A stretch of 22,134 bases of DNA from CAYPYI01 sp964415085 (GTDB lineage Bacteria > Bacillota > Clostridia > Tissierellales > Tissierellaceae). The stretch covers positions 1 to 22,134 of the forward strand of contig CAYPYI010000017.1 of NCBI GenBank assembly GCA_964415085.1, written 5' to 3'. Positions 14,731 through 22,104 of this stretch are shown in pieces. Made by a program: the position numbers and the translations under genes. The notes beneath the pieces were generated by a model, which saw only the letters and a program-made list of their open reading frames with translations, was not told where the DNA came from and searched no databases. Numbering within the stretch: the first letter of the stretch is position 1; each line of letters begins with the position of its first letter.

Positions 14731-15573
14731 ATGGAAAATAAATATATTGCAACAGAAACTCAGTGGTGTCCAGGTTGTGGTAACTTTGGAATTTTGAACA
14801 CATTGGTTGAACTTGTTAATGAGTTAAATCTTCCTAAAAGAGACGTTCTTTTCATGGGGGGAATTGGGCAAGCTGCAAAGTTAAATCAATTCGTAGGAGC
14901 TAATGGATTTAGTGGACTTCATGGTAGAGTTCTTCCTGCAGCAACTGGAATTCATGCAGCTAATCCTAATTTAAAGATTATTATAAATAGTGGAGATGGT
15001 GATTCTTATGGTGAAGGTGGTAACCACTTAATTCATACTATAAGAAGGAATCCTAATATTACACATTTTGTTCATAATAACCAAATTTATGGTTTAACTA
15101 CTGGACAGCCTTCACCTACAACGGACGTTCATGACTTTGATGAAGATTTAGTAAATCCTTTAATTCCTTTAAGACCACTTAATTTAGCTTTATCTGTAGG
15201 AGCAACTTTTGTTGCCAGAAGCTTTAGTGGAGATAAAGAGCATTTGAAAATGATTATGAAAGAAGCTATGGATCATAATGGTTATGCTTTAGTAGATATA
15301 TTACAGCCTTGTGTTACTTTTAATAAAGTTAATACTTTTAGCTGGTATAAACAAAGAGTAACGCCAATAGATTCTTCTCATGATGTAACGGATAGAGAAG
15401 CTGCTATGAGGCTAGCTAATACCTGGGGTGATGAAATCCCTATAGGTATCCTTTATAAGGTGGATAAGCCTGTTTATACAGACAGAAGACCTGTATTAAA
15501 TAAAGGTATTATTCCAAAGGATTTAAAAGAAAGTAATATGACAGAAGTAGATAGACTAAGGCTATTTGCATAA
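14731..15573 (+). CDS. 2-oxoacid:ferredoxin oxidoreductase, beta (thiamine diphosphate) subunit
   Basis: 280 residues. TPP and Mg binding are shown by GDGDSYGEGGN (88-98) and HNNQIYGLTTGQPSPT (115-130). Only three cysteines are present: C13 and C16 in WCPGCG, and C194 in LQPCVTF. In Sulfolobus-type beta subunits a fourth [4Fe-4S] ligand sits in GIGC; here the motif is GIGQ (Q47), and the next stretch (FVGANGF) has no cysteine either. The cluster may be three-cysteine ligated or altered. It is the second gene of the operon, directly after the alpha subunit and before a strong terminator. Confidence 0.93.
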   Translation: MENKYIATETQWCPGCGNFGILNTLVELVNELNLPKRDVLFMGGIGQAAKLNQFVGANGFSGLHGRVLPAATGIHAANPNLKIIINSGDGDSYGEGGNHLIHTIRRNPNITHFVHNNQIYGLTTGQPSPTTDVHDFDEDLVNPLIPLRPLNLALSVGATFVARSFSGDKEHLKMIMKEAMDHNGYALVDILQPCVTFNKVNTFSWYKQRVTPIDSSHDVTDREAAMRLANTWGDEIPIGILYKVDKPVYTDRRPVLNKGIIPKDLKESNMTEVDRLRLFA

Positions 15574-15577
15574 ATAT

Positions 15578-15606
15578 AACCCTCCTACTGGAGGGTTTAT
15601 TTTTTT
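15578..15606 (+). terminator. Terminator after the oxidoreductase operon
   Basis: AACCCTCC (15578-15585), loop TACT, GGAGGGTT (15590-15597), then TATTTTTTT. A GC-rich stem in an A+T-rich setting makes this the clearest terminator of the window. The leftward Nudix gene stops at its edge (15597). Confidence 0.95.
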
Positions 15607-16034
15607 ATTAATTCATTTCCTATATAGTATAGCTCATTTGATTTTCCATCACATATATCTATAATGTCTAAAAAATCATCAACATAATTATATTTAGTTA
15701 TATCTTTTCTATCTATAAAGAAAACTTCTCCTTCTTCTGAAGACTTTAAACTTCCTTCAAAATTATCTGTTTTATAAATAAAAACTATATACCTAACATT
15801 ATCTAAAGTATAAAATTGTTTTATACCGCATAATACTAAATCTCTAACTACTAAATTTGTTTCTTCATATAATTCTCTTATTACAGAATCAACTATAGAC
15901 TCACCTTTTTCAATATGACCCCCTGGAAAAGCTATACCCTGATAATCTTCTTTTCTTCTATTTTGAACTAATATTTTATTATCTTTATAAATCATACACA
16001 TATTTGTTAAAATAACTTTTTCACATCTATCCAT
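15597..16034 (-). CDS. Nudix hydrolase, 8-oxo-dGTP diphosphatase-like
   Basis: 145 residues. Nudix box G39-x5-E45-x7-R53-E54-L-x-E57-E58, with PGGHIEKGES before the helix. The glycine usually found after the EE pair is asparagine (EETNL), a tolerated variation. Substrates of such small proteins are nucleotides or nucleotide conjugates; the QNRRKEDYQGIAFPGGH context resembles MutT/YtkD-like enzymes. AAGGAG precedes the ATG. It is a single-gene unit convergent with the oxidoreductase operon. Confidence 0.92.
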   Translation of the reverse strand: MDRCEKVILTNMCMIYKDNKILVQNRRKEDYQGIAFPGGHIEKGESIVDSVIRELYEETNLVVRDLVLCGIKQFYTLDNVRYIVFIYKTDNFEGSLKSSEEGEVFFIDRKDITKYNYVDDFLDIIDICDGKSNELYYIGNELIKK

Positions 16035-16236
16035 AAATATCTCCTTTTTATTTTATCTTATTATATCATTAAATTTCTTTTAAATAGAAAAAAATATAGT
16101 TAAATATTAAACTAATACCTTTTATCTATATATTTACATAATATGGGTAAACTTTTAGTACAAGGAAAAATAATAGTAGGACTTTTATCAAACAATTGAC
16201 TAAAAATAGCAGTTTTTGATACAAAATTATCTATTA

Positions 16237-16273
16237 TTGACTTAATCTCTATATACCCTATACTGGTATATAG
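16237..16273 (+). promoter_or_regulatory. Promoter and operator-like palindrome of the aldehyde dehydrogenase gene
   Basis: TTGACT (16237-16242) and TATACT (16259-16264) are 16 bases apart. A perfect 9-bp inverted repeat, CTATATACC (16249-16257) and GGTATATAG (16265-16273), straddles the -10 box, which fills most of the 7-base centre. This geometry fits a repressor blocking RNA polymerase. A second TTGACT at 16196-16201 may belong to an upstream tandem promoter. The rest of the 283-base gap shows nothing I can name. Confidence 0.6.
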
Positions 16274-16317
16274 ATACAGTTACTTAAGACTATAAAATCT
16301 TTAAAAGGAGTGTAATT

Positions 16318-17808
16318 ATGACAGATATAAAAATAAAAGATAAGTATGGTTTATTTATTAATGGTGAGTGGTCAGATGCATCAGATGGTGGGACTATAGA
16401 TACTTTTTGTCCTTTTACTGGTGAAAAACTAGCTTCAATTGCACAAGGTACAAAAGAAGATGTTGATAGAGCTGTAAGTTCTGCTTGGGATGCCTGGGAC
16501 GATTGGAAAAAAACAACGCCTAGACAAAGAGCAGAATATTTAAATAAAATAGCTGATATTATTGATGAAAATAAAGAATATTTAGCAAAACTTGAAACTT
16601 TAGAAAATGGAAAATCAATTACAGAAACAATGAATATAGATATACCTGAAGCAGCAGATCATTTTAGGTATTTTGCTTCAGCAATAAGAGTTGAAGAAGG
16701 AAGTGCAACTTTTATTGAAGATGATTTATTAAGTATTATCGTTAGAGAACCTATTGGAGTAGTTGGACAAATTGTACCATGGAACTTTCCATTTTTAATG
16801 GCTGCATGGAAACTAGCACCAGTACTTGCTACAGGATGTTGTACAGTATTTAATCCATCAAGTTCAACTTCACTTAGTGTATTAGCACTTGCTGAACTTA
16901 TACAAGACGTTCTTCCTAAAGGAGTATTTAATGTGGTTACAGGTTCAGGATCAAAAACTGGACAAGCTATTTTAGACCATCCTGATATTAGTAAATTAGC
17001 TTTCACAGGTTCTACAGAAGTAGGTAGAAAAGTAGGGCTTGCTGCTGCAGAGAAATTAATTCCTAGTACTTTAGAGTTAGGTGGTAAATCTGCACATATA
17101 TTCTTCCCTGATTTAAATGAAGAAAAGGCTTTAGAGTCAATTCAAATGGGAATTGTTTACAATCAAGGACAAGTTTGTTCAGCAGGATCAAGACTTTTTA
17201 TCCATGAAGATATTTATGATGAATTTCTTCCAAAGATAGTGGATTTATTTGAAAATGTTGTTGTTGGAGATCCACTTGATCCAAAAAGTGAAATGGGTAC
17301 TTTAATTAGTGAAAAACAATTAAATAAAGTTAAAAACTATATAGATATAGGAGTTAAAGAGGGAGCTAAAATCGCTACAGGTGGTAATAGAGTTACTGAT
17401 AATAACTTAGATAAAGGTTTCTTCTTACAACCAACACTTTTAGTTGATGTAACTAATGATATGACTGTAGCACAAGAAGAGATATTTGGACCTGTTGCAG
17501 TTGTTATAAAATTCAAAGATGAACAAGAAGTAATAGATATGGCAAATGATAGTGATTATGGTCTAGGTGGAGGAGTTTGGACTCAAGATATAAATAGAGC
17601 ATTTAGAGTTGCAAAATCTATTCAAACTGGTCGTATGTGGGTTAATACCTATAACCAACTTCCAGCTGGAGCTCCATTTGGAGGATATAAAGATTCTGGA
17701 ATTGGAAGAGAAACTCATAAATCAGTTATGAATCATTATTCTCAAGTTAAAAATATTATGATAAATACCTCAGACAATCCATTAGGATTCTATACAGGTA
17801 GAAAATAA
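16318..17808 (+). CDS. NAD(P)-dependent aldehyde dehydrogenase
   Basis: 496 residues, full length for the ALDH superfamily. Active-site residues are present: N156 (PWNFPF), E253 (LELGGKS), C287 (GQVCSAG), the nucleotide loop FTGSTEVG (229-236), QEEIFGPV, and APFGGYKDSGIGRE near the C-terminus. The cofactor segment is unusual: where most members read LKPxE, this one reads FNPSS (178-182), so the conserved lysine is N179 and the ribose-binding glutamate is S182. The aldehyde substrate is not known; betaine-aldehyde- or semialdehyde-type enzymes are closest in appearance. AAGGAGTG precedes the ATG. It has its own promoter and terminator. Confidence 0.95.
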   Translation: MTDIKIKDKYGLFINGEWSDASDGGTIDTFCPFTGEKLASIAQGTKEDVDRAVSSAWDAWDDWKKTTPRQRAEYLNKIADIIDENKEYLAKLETLENGKSITETMNIDIPEAADHFRYFASAIRVEEGSATFIEDDLLSIIVREPIGVVGQIVPWNFPFLMAAWKLAPVLATGCCTVFNPSSSTSLSVLALAELIQDVLPKGVFNVVTGSGSKTGQAILDHPDISKLAFTGSTEVGRKVGLAAAEKLIPSTLELGGKSAHIFFPDLNEEKALESIQMGIVYNQGQVCSAGSRLFIHEDIYDEFLPKIVDLFENVVVGDPLDPKSEMGTLISEKQLNKVKNYIDIGVKEGAKIATGGNRVTDNNLDKGFFLQPTLLVDVTNDMTVAQEEIFGPVAVVIKFKDEQEVIDMANDSDYGLGGGVWTQDINRAFRVAKSIQTGRMWVNTYNQLPAGAPFGGYKDSGIGRETHKSVMNHYSQVKNIMINTSDNPLGFYTGRK

Positions 17809-17823
17809 TTATACTTTTAGATT

Positions 17824-17856
17824 AAACGGTATGTAATAATTTACATACCGTTTTTG
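17824..17856 (+). terminator. Terminator after the aldehyde dehydrogenase gene
   Basis: AAACGGTATGTAA (17824-17836), loop TAAT, and the perfect 13-base complement (17841-17853), continuing into a short T-run. It separates the aldehyde dehydrogenase from the next rightward gene, which must therefore have its own promoter in 17857-17923. Confidence 0.9.
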
Positions 17857-17923
17857 TTTACATAATATATAACTGGGTATTTGATTATTAAGATACTACT
17901 TATAAATAACTAGGAGGAATATT

Positions 17924-19090
17924 ATGAAAATCGTTATGCTTGGTGGGGCTGGGAATCAGGGTTTGTTCTCAGTTAAAGAGCTTTTACGTGGTAATGTTTT
18001 TGATGAAATTGTACTTGCTAGTAGAAATATTAAGAAGAATGAAGAGGTAGCTAAAAGTTTAAATTCTGAGAGAATTTCTGTTGCTGAAGTTGATGTTTTT
18101 AATGAAGATCAACTACTTGATTTAATTAAGGATGCAGATGTTGTTGCAAATTGTACTGGTCCATATTACTTACTTGGAGAACCAGTTATTGATGCAGCTA
18201 TTAAAGCTGGTAAAAATTATGTTGATTTTTGTGATGACGTAGTTGTACATGAAAGAATTTTTAATGAGGAAAGACAGAAAAAGGCCAAAGAAAAAGGCAT
18301 TTCTATAATTGTAGGAATTGGTGCTAGCCCTGGACTACTCCCTATTATGGCTACATATGGTGCTACTCATATGGATAAAGTGGAAGATGTTAATCTTTAC
18401 ATGGCTATACATGCAGAAGATAGTACTGATGGTCCTGCTGTTGCACTTCATACTATTGAAAACTTTGCAGGTGAGGTTGCTGTATTAAGAGATGGGGAAA
18501 TTATATATGAGCATCCTTTATTAGGTGAAGAGATGGCAGTATTCCCTGAACCTATTGGAGAAAAGAAAGTTGCTACTATGGGACATCCTGAGGTATTTTC
18601 TTTGCCTAGAGTCATGGATGTAGAAAATGTAAATATTAAGCTTGGAACATACCCTACAGAGGCTTTTGATGTAATGAACCTACTTCTTGCAGTTGGTCTT
18701 GGATCTACTGAACCTTTAGATGTAAAAGGTCAAAGTGTGATTCCTCGTGATTTTATGATGGCACTTACTGGTAAGGGTGAAGAAAAAGAAAAAACTGTAG
18801 AAACACCTTTATCTAGTATGTATGCAGAAGTTGTAGGTAGCACTAATGAAGATGAAGAAATAACTTATAGACTAGATGTTGTATCTCAAATGGGACCTAT
18901 GACAGGAATACCTCTAGCTGCTTGTAGTGAACTACTTGCTAAAGGAAAAATTAAGAAAAAAGGAATAATGGTTCCAGAAGAATGTTTGGATAGTGAAGAG
19001 TTTATTACAGACAATTTAAATAGAATAAAGGATGCAGGATATCCAATTAAAGTATATGAAAAACTAGAAAGAAAGCAATCTATATTTTAA
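17924..19090 (+). CDS. Saccharopine dehydrogenase / lysine 6-dehydrogenase-like oxidoreductase
   Basis: 388 residues. An N-terminal Rossmann domain starts with GGAGNQG (7-13) and LASRN at the end of strand 2. CTGPYYLLGEPVIDAAIKAG (76-95) and YVDFCDD follow, as in saccharopine-dehydrogenase-type proteins. VGIGASPGLLPIMA carries the GxxPG element, and the C-terminal part (IPLAACSELLAKGKI, KKKGIMVPEECL) resembles the closing segment of Geobacillus lysine 6-dehydrogenase, whose length (about 385) also agrees. Substrate is unproven. AGGAGG precedes the ATG. Confidence 0.88.
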   Translation: MKIVMLGGAGNQGLFSVKELLRGNVFDEIVLASRNIKKNEEVAKSLNSERISVAEVDVFNEDQLLDLIKDADVVANCTGPYYLLGEPVIDAAIKAGKNYVDFCDDVVVHERIFNEERQKKAKEKGISIIVGIGASPGLLPIMATYGATHMDKVEDVNLYMAIHAEDSTDGPAVALHTIENFAGEVAVLRDGEIIYEHPLLGEEMAVFPEPIGEKKVATMGHPEVFSLPRVMDVENVNIKLGTYPTEAFDVMNLLLAVGLGSTEPLDVKGQSVIPRDFMMALTGKGEEKEKTVETPLSSMYAEVVGSTNEDEEITYRLDVVSQMGPMTGIPLAACSELLAKGKIKKKGIMVPEECLDSEEFITDNLNRIKDAGYPIKVYEKLERKQSIF

Positions 19091-19093
19091 CAT

Positions 19094-19127
19094 AAAAATA
19101 CCTTGGAATTTCCAAGGTATTTTTTTA
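19094..19127. terminator. Bidirectional terminator between convergent genes
   Basis: A perfect palindrome with 15-base arms (19094-19108 and 19109-19123) containing ATACCTTGG/CCAAGGTAT. T-runs follow in both directions (seven T at 19120-19126 on the + strand, five on the other). It serves the dehydrogenase gene and the leftward DUF6624 gene. Confidence 0.92.
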
Positions 19128-19709
19128 TTTAATCCAGCCTATTTCTCTCAATTTTTCATTTCTTTTTTCTCTTAGCTGTAAAACCTCATCTTTTACAACT
19201 CTTTTGCACCTATTTTTTTTGTTATTTTCAATCTGATCTTTTAAGCTATTTAATCCTATTTCTTTTCTTCTTTGTTCAACTTCTTCTTCATTTAAAATAG
19301 TCCATGGAATAAAGTTTCCTTCATCATCATGATAAAATTGAGTTCCATAAACTTGTGGTTTACCTACATAAAAGTTTAATTTATCTTCTAAAAAAGCATA
19401 TTCAATTAAATTTATTTCACTTGATGGAAGTTTACTAATATCCTTATATAACTTACCAATAAACGTAACATCATTAATACTTCTATTAAATAAATAAAAT
19501 GCTGCTGCATGAGCTTCTTGACCTACTAGTGATATTGTTGGAAATCCAAACTCACTTACTAATTCTTTTAGTTTCTCAGTATTTTCTTTTCTTAACTTAA
19601 TTAAACTTTCATCTTTAACAAATAAAATATGTGGATCTTTACATTCTTTTGAAAGATATATATCCTCATCTCTCATTTTTAATAATTTATTTTTATATTC
19701 GTTGTTCAT
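19125..19709 (-). CDS. DUF6624 domain protein
   Basis: 194 residues, no signal peptide or membrane helix. Family marks are GFPTISLVGQEAHAAAFYLF (55-74), a central helix region, AFLEDKLNFYVGKPQVYGTQF, and an EVEQRRKEIGLNSL segment near residue 145. This is the DUF6624 pattern (P-x-VG-x-AA, then pQxYGTQ, then rR-x-GL). The biochemical function is unknown. AGGAGG precedes the ATG. Its 5' untranslated region contains an out-of-place G-run (AACGGGGGCTGTT) in otherwise A+T-rich DNA. Confidence 0.8.
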   Translation of the reverse strand: MNNEYKNKLLKMRDEDIYLSKECKDPHILFVKDESLIKLRKENTEKLKELVSEFGFPTISLVGQEAHAAAFYLFNRSINDVTFIGKLYKDISKLPSSEINLIEYAFLEDKLNFYVGKPQVYGTQFYHDDEGNFIPWTILNEEEVEQRRKEIGLNSLKDQIENNKKNRCKRVVKDEVLQLREKRNEKLREIGWIK

Positions 19710-19786
19710 TTATTTCCTCCTTATAATTATAAGTGATTTCTAAATAAACAGCCCCCGTTAATACTATATGTTGTGCTTAGATTTAT

Positions 19787-19815
19787 ATTATACCATACTT
19801 AGTATATATAAGTAT
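19787..19815 (-). promoter_or_regulatory. Possible promoter of the DUF6624 gene
   Basis: Read leftward, TGGTATAAT (TATAAT at 19792-19787) is an extended -10 box. A 7-bp inverted repeat, ATACTTA (19795-19801) and TAAGTAT (19809-19815), overlaps the place of a -35 box, which is itself weak. It lies in the 110-base gap between the LiaF-like gene and the DUF6624 gene. Confidence 0.45.
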
Positions 19816-19819
19816 ATAA

Positions 19820-20512
19820 TTAAATATAAATTATATCCACTCCTGTAAAGTTTACATCTCCTGTTAAAATTACCTTTTTGGTATTTTCCATACTGGATCT
19901 ATTTTTTTCTTTAACTCCACCAAATGATATACTTGTATTATCTATGACTTCCCAATTTTTTGGAATATATAGTTCAATTCCAGAAAAAGCAGAATCTATT
20001 TCTATACTTAATATATCACCATCTAAAGTAACATTATCTAGATAAACTTTTAAAGATCCAAAGTTACACTCTAGTGATAGAGTCTTCAAATTATTTGATT
20101 TTAAGTATTTTATATTTTCTGAAAAAGAAGTGAATAAATATATATATCCTTTATCATCCTCTTGGATTGATTCTTCATTAAAATTAAATCCATTTTTTAT
20201 ATAATAATTCTTTCTAGGTGAAAATATTAAATCCAGACCTATACTTATCAAAACAGCTGCTGGTACAAATATCCATGGATTTAATGAACTTATACCTAAA
20301 TAATCTGAATATATTACAAGAAGAAACGCTGCAGGTATTAATACTCCAAAAATATTCCTTTTTGAGATACTTTTTATTATTTCACTTACTAAAAATATTG
20401 ATGCAAATATACTAAAAATATTTATATCTTGAAAATATCCCAGCCTATTTAATACCAATGCAACTCCTGCAAATATAAACATCAACCCTGTAAAAACTTT
20501 TTTATTTTTCAT
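19820..20512 (-). CDS. LiaF-like membrane protein (envelope stress type)
   Basis: 230 residues. Four membrane helices lie within about 1-105, starting with GLMFIFAGVALVLNRLGYF (two-helix pairs like those of LiaI/DUF5668 proteins). From about 135 to 230 is a soluble beta-rich domain (LECNFGSLKVYLDNV, SAFSGIELYIPKNWEV, then FGGVKEKN) that matches the cell-wall-active antibiotic response domain of LiaF and VraT. Such proteins restrain or sense envelope stress signalling. It overlaps the LytTR gene upstream by 11 bases, with its GAGGGG ribosome site inside that gene, so the two are translationally coupled. Confidence 0.88.
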   Translation of the reverse strand: MKNKKVFTGLMFIFAGVALVLNRLGYFQDINIFSIFASIFLVSEIIKSISKRNIFGVLIPAAFLLVIYSDYLGISSLNPWIFVPAAVLISIGLDLIFSPRKNYYIKNGFNFNEESIQEDDKGYIYLFTSFSENIKYLKSNNLKTLSLECNFGSLKVYLDNVTLDGDILSIEIDSAFSGIELYIPKNWEVIDNTSISFGGVKEKNRSSMENTKKVILTGDVNFTGVDIIYI

Positions 20513-20969
20513 AATATCCCCTCACTTCTAGTATTCTTAGTTTTAAGGCCTTGTAATAATACCTGGAAACATAAGTTTGTTTGTAAGTATCTTGAAAGTT
20601 CACTATGCTAGATGATGTAAGATTTCTTTCAATTGAATTTATATAAGTTACATTTACAATTGTTGATTTTGAAACTCTTATAAATTCATTTGGTAAAATC
20701 TCTTCTAATTCATATAGTTTATATCTAACTTCATAAACCTGATCTTTGCTATGTCCATAGATATAACTTTTTTCAGTTTCAAAAAAGATTATCTCATCGA
20801 GTGAAATATAATATTCAGTATTGTCTTTGAAAAATAAAATATTTATATTCTCATCCAAACTCTTAGACAATACTTTTTGAATATTTAAGATTTTACTAGT
20901 TAACTCTTTACATCTTATTATAATCTCATCATCTTCAGTAGCCTCATCTACCTCTAGTTTTACTTTCAT
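20502..20969 (-). CDS. Stand-alone LytTR family transcription regulator
   Basis: 155 residues without a receiver domain. An N-terminal piece of about 45 residues (EIIIRCKELTSKILNIQK) precedes the LytTR DNA-binding domain at about 50-150: YISLDEIIFFETEKSYIYG, YELEEILPNEFIRVSKSTIV, then NVTYINSIER, all typical. Such short regulators are commonly paired with small membrane proteins that control them; here the partner is the LiaF-like protein. AGAGGTG precedes the ATG. Direct repeats upstream (separate entry) suggest autoregulation. Confidence 0.93.
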   Translation of the reverse strand: MKVKLEVDEATEDDEIIIRCKELTSKILNIQKVLSKSLDENINILFFKDNTEYYISLDEIIFFETEKSYIYGHSKDQVYEVRYKLYELEEILPNEFIRVSKSTIVNVTYINSIERNLTSSSIVNFQDTYKQTYVSRYYYKALKLRILEVRGYYEK

Positions 20970-20989
20970 CTTTTCACCTCTTTATACTC

Positions 20990-21057
20990 ATTATAATACT
21001 TAATACTACATAGTAAATGGATTTTATGTAAGTGGTAATATATAGGGACTAAGTGGT
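20990..21057 (-). promoter_or_regulatory. Promoter of the LytTR operon with 21-bp-spaced direct repeats
   Basis: Read leftward, TTTACT (21017-21012) and TATAAT (20995-20990) are 16 bases apart. Just upstream, TAAGTGGT occurs twice (21029-21036 and 21050-21057), extended to TAAGTGGTRATA, with starts exactly 21 bases apart. LytTR regulators such as AgrA bind 9-base direct repeats two helical turns apart upstream of the -35 box, so arrangement and position both fit an activator site. Confidence 0.7.
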
Positions 21058-21075
21058 GATAATAACTAAATATCT

Positions 21076-21543
21076 TTAAATTTTTCTACTAACTCTTTTT
21101 AAAATACTAGTAGATTCAAAGATTTTTTCTTCTTTTAAGAATTCTGGATATATATTATAATCCTTAATATTTTCTAAATCTAACCACTCCAGGTTTTCTT
21201 TTATATCTTTCTCAATTAAAAACTTATTAATATTTTCTATATTATCTATTGGTTTCATTAAATAATATATACAAAGTTCATGATATTTATCTTTATCGTC
21301 TAATTTGAAGTAATTTTCATGAATTAAAAATAATCTATCAACTCCAACATTAATGCCAATTTCTTCAAATACTTCTCTAATTACTGCTTCATCCATAGTT
21401 TCAAATAACTTAACTCTACCACCAACTGAATAATAGTAATTATTATTATAAGATTTTACCATTAATATTTTTCCTTCATTTATTATTATTGCCCCTACTC
21501 TATAATTAAAGGTTCCAATATTATTTTTATAAGTGCAATCCAT
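21076..21543 (-). CDS. Nudix hydrolase
   Basis: 155 residues. Canonical Nudix box G42-x5-E48-x7-R56-E57-V-x-E60-E61-I-G63, preceded by YYYSVGGRV. The strand RVGAIIINEGKILMVK (15-30) opens the fold. The substrate cannot be read from the sequence. Its ATG directly follows the stop of the methyltransferase gene (TAAATG), and its AAGGTGG ribosome site lies inside that gene, so both are one unit. It is distinct from the other Nudix protein at 15597. Confidence 0.92.
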   Translation of the reverse strand: MDCTYKNNIGTFNYRVGAIIINEGKILMVKSYNNNYYYSVGGRVKLFETMDEAVIREVFEEIGINVGVDRLFLIHENYFKLDDKDKYHELCIYYLMKPIDNIENINKFLIEKDIKENLEWLDLENIKDYNIYPEFLKEEKIFESTSILKRVSRKI

Positions 21544-22104
21544 TTATAGGCCACCTTTTCTTTTTAATATATATGTTTTAGAATCTAGTAATTCCTCATT
21601 ATCTATGGTCTTAATAAGTTCTAAATGATTAGAGATACTATCTATATCTCTTTCTAAGATTAGGTCCTCTTTTCTAGCTTTTGTATTTTCCTTTGTAAAT
21701 CCTGAAATAAATAATATTCCGCCATAATTTAAGTTCATATATAATTTTTTTAATAAGTTTTTCTTTAATTTATAATGATTTACCACTATATTATCAAACT
21801 TTCCTAAATCTTCTAAGGTAACAGCTTTTTCCAAATTCTTAGTAATTGTTTTAACTTCTAAGTTTTTATTACTCGCATGTTTATTTAAATTATCTAAAGC
21901 ACTTGTACTATAATCTACCCCAGTAACTACAAATCCTTCTTCCAATAAATAAATACTATTTCTCCCATCTCCACATGCTAAATCTAAAACAGTACTCCCA
22001 TTAAATAAAGCTATGTTTTCTACTAAATCTTTTTCTGGACTAAGAAGCTTATCTTTTCTTTGTTTAAATTTATCATCCCAATATTTCTTGTTATTGATAT
22101 ACAT
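21544..22104 (-). CDS. Class I SAM-dependent methyltransferase (TehB-like)
   Basis: 186 residues. AdoMet motif I is VLDLACGDGR (39-48), an acidic residue ends strand 2 (GVDYS, D64), and KFDNIVVNHY forms motif IV. The start YWDDKFKQR, placing a YWxxxF element before the fold, is usual for small TehB/UbiE-like methyltransferases. Substrate unknown. AGGAGG precedes the ATG at 22104. It is the first visible gene of a two-gene unit with the Nudix hydrolase; anything further upstream lies outside the window. Confidence 0.9.
   Translation of the reverse strand: MYINNKKYWDDKFKQRKDKLLSPEKDLVENIALFNGSTVLDLACGDGRNSIYLLEEGFVVTGVDYSTSALDNLNKHASNKNLEVKTITKNLEKAVTLEDLGKFDNIVVNHYKLKKNLLKKLYMNLNYGGILFISGFTKENTKARKEDLILERDIDSISNHLELIKTIDNEELLDSKTYILKRKGGL

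Noticed and set aside
16035..16317. Possible riboswitch or leader RNA in the gap before the aldehyde dehydrogenase gene
   Set aside because: No conserved riboswitch core or attenuator hairpin could be seen; a promoter with a palindrome explains the clear signals.
16659..17006. 115-codon open frame on the minus strand within the aldehyde dehydrogenase gene
   Set aside because: It is fully inside a clear enzyme gene, has no ribosome site or recognisable protein features, and is explained by codon usage of the real gene.
17871..17912. GGGTATTTG...AAGATAC before the saccharopine-dehydrogenase-like gene as a third copy of the shared operator
   Set aside because: Only four to five bases of each arm match and the spacing differs, too weak to claim.
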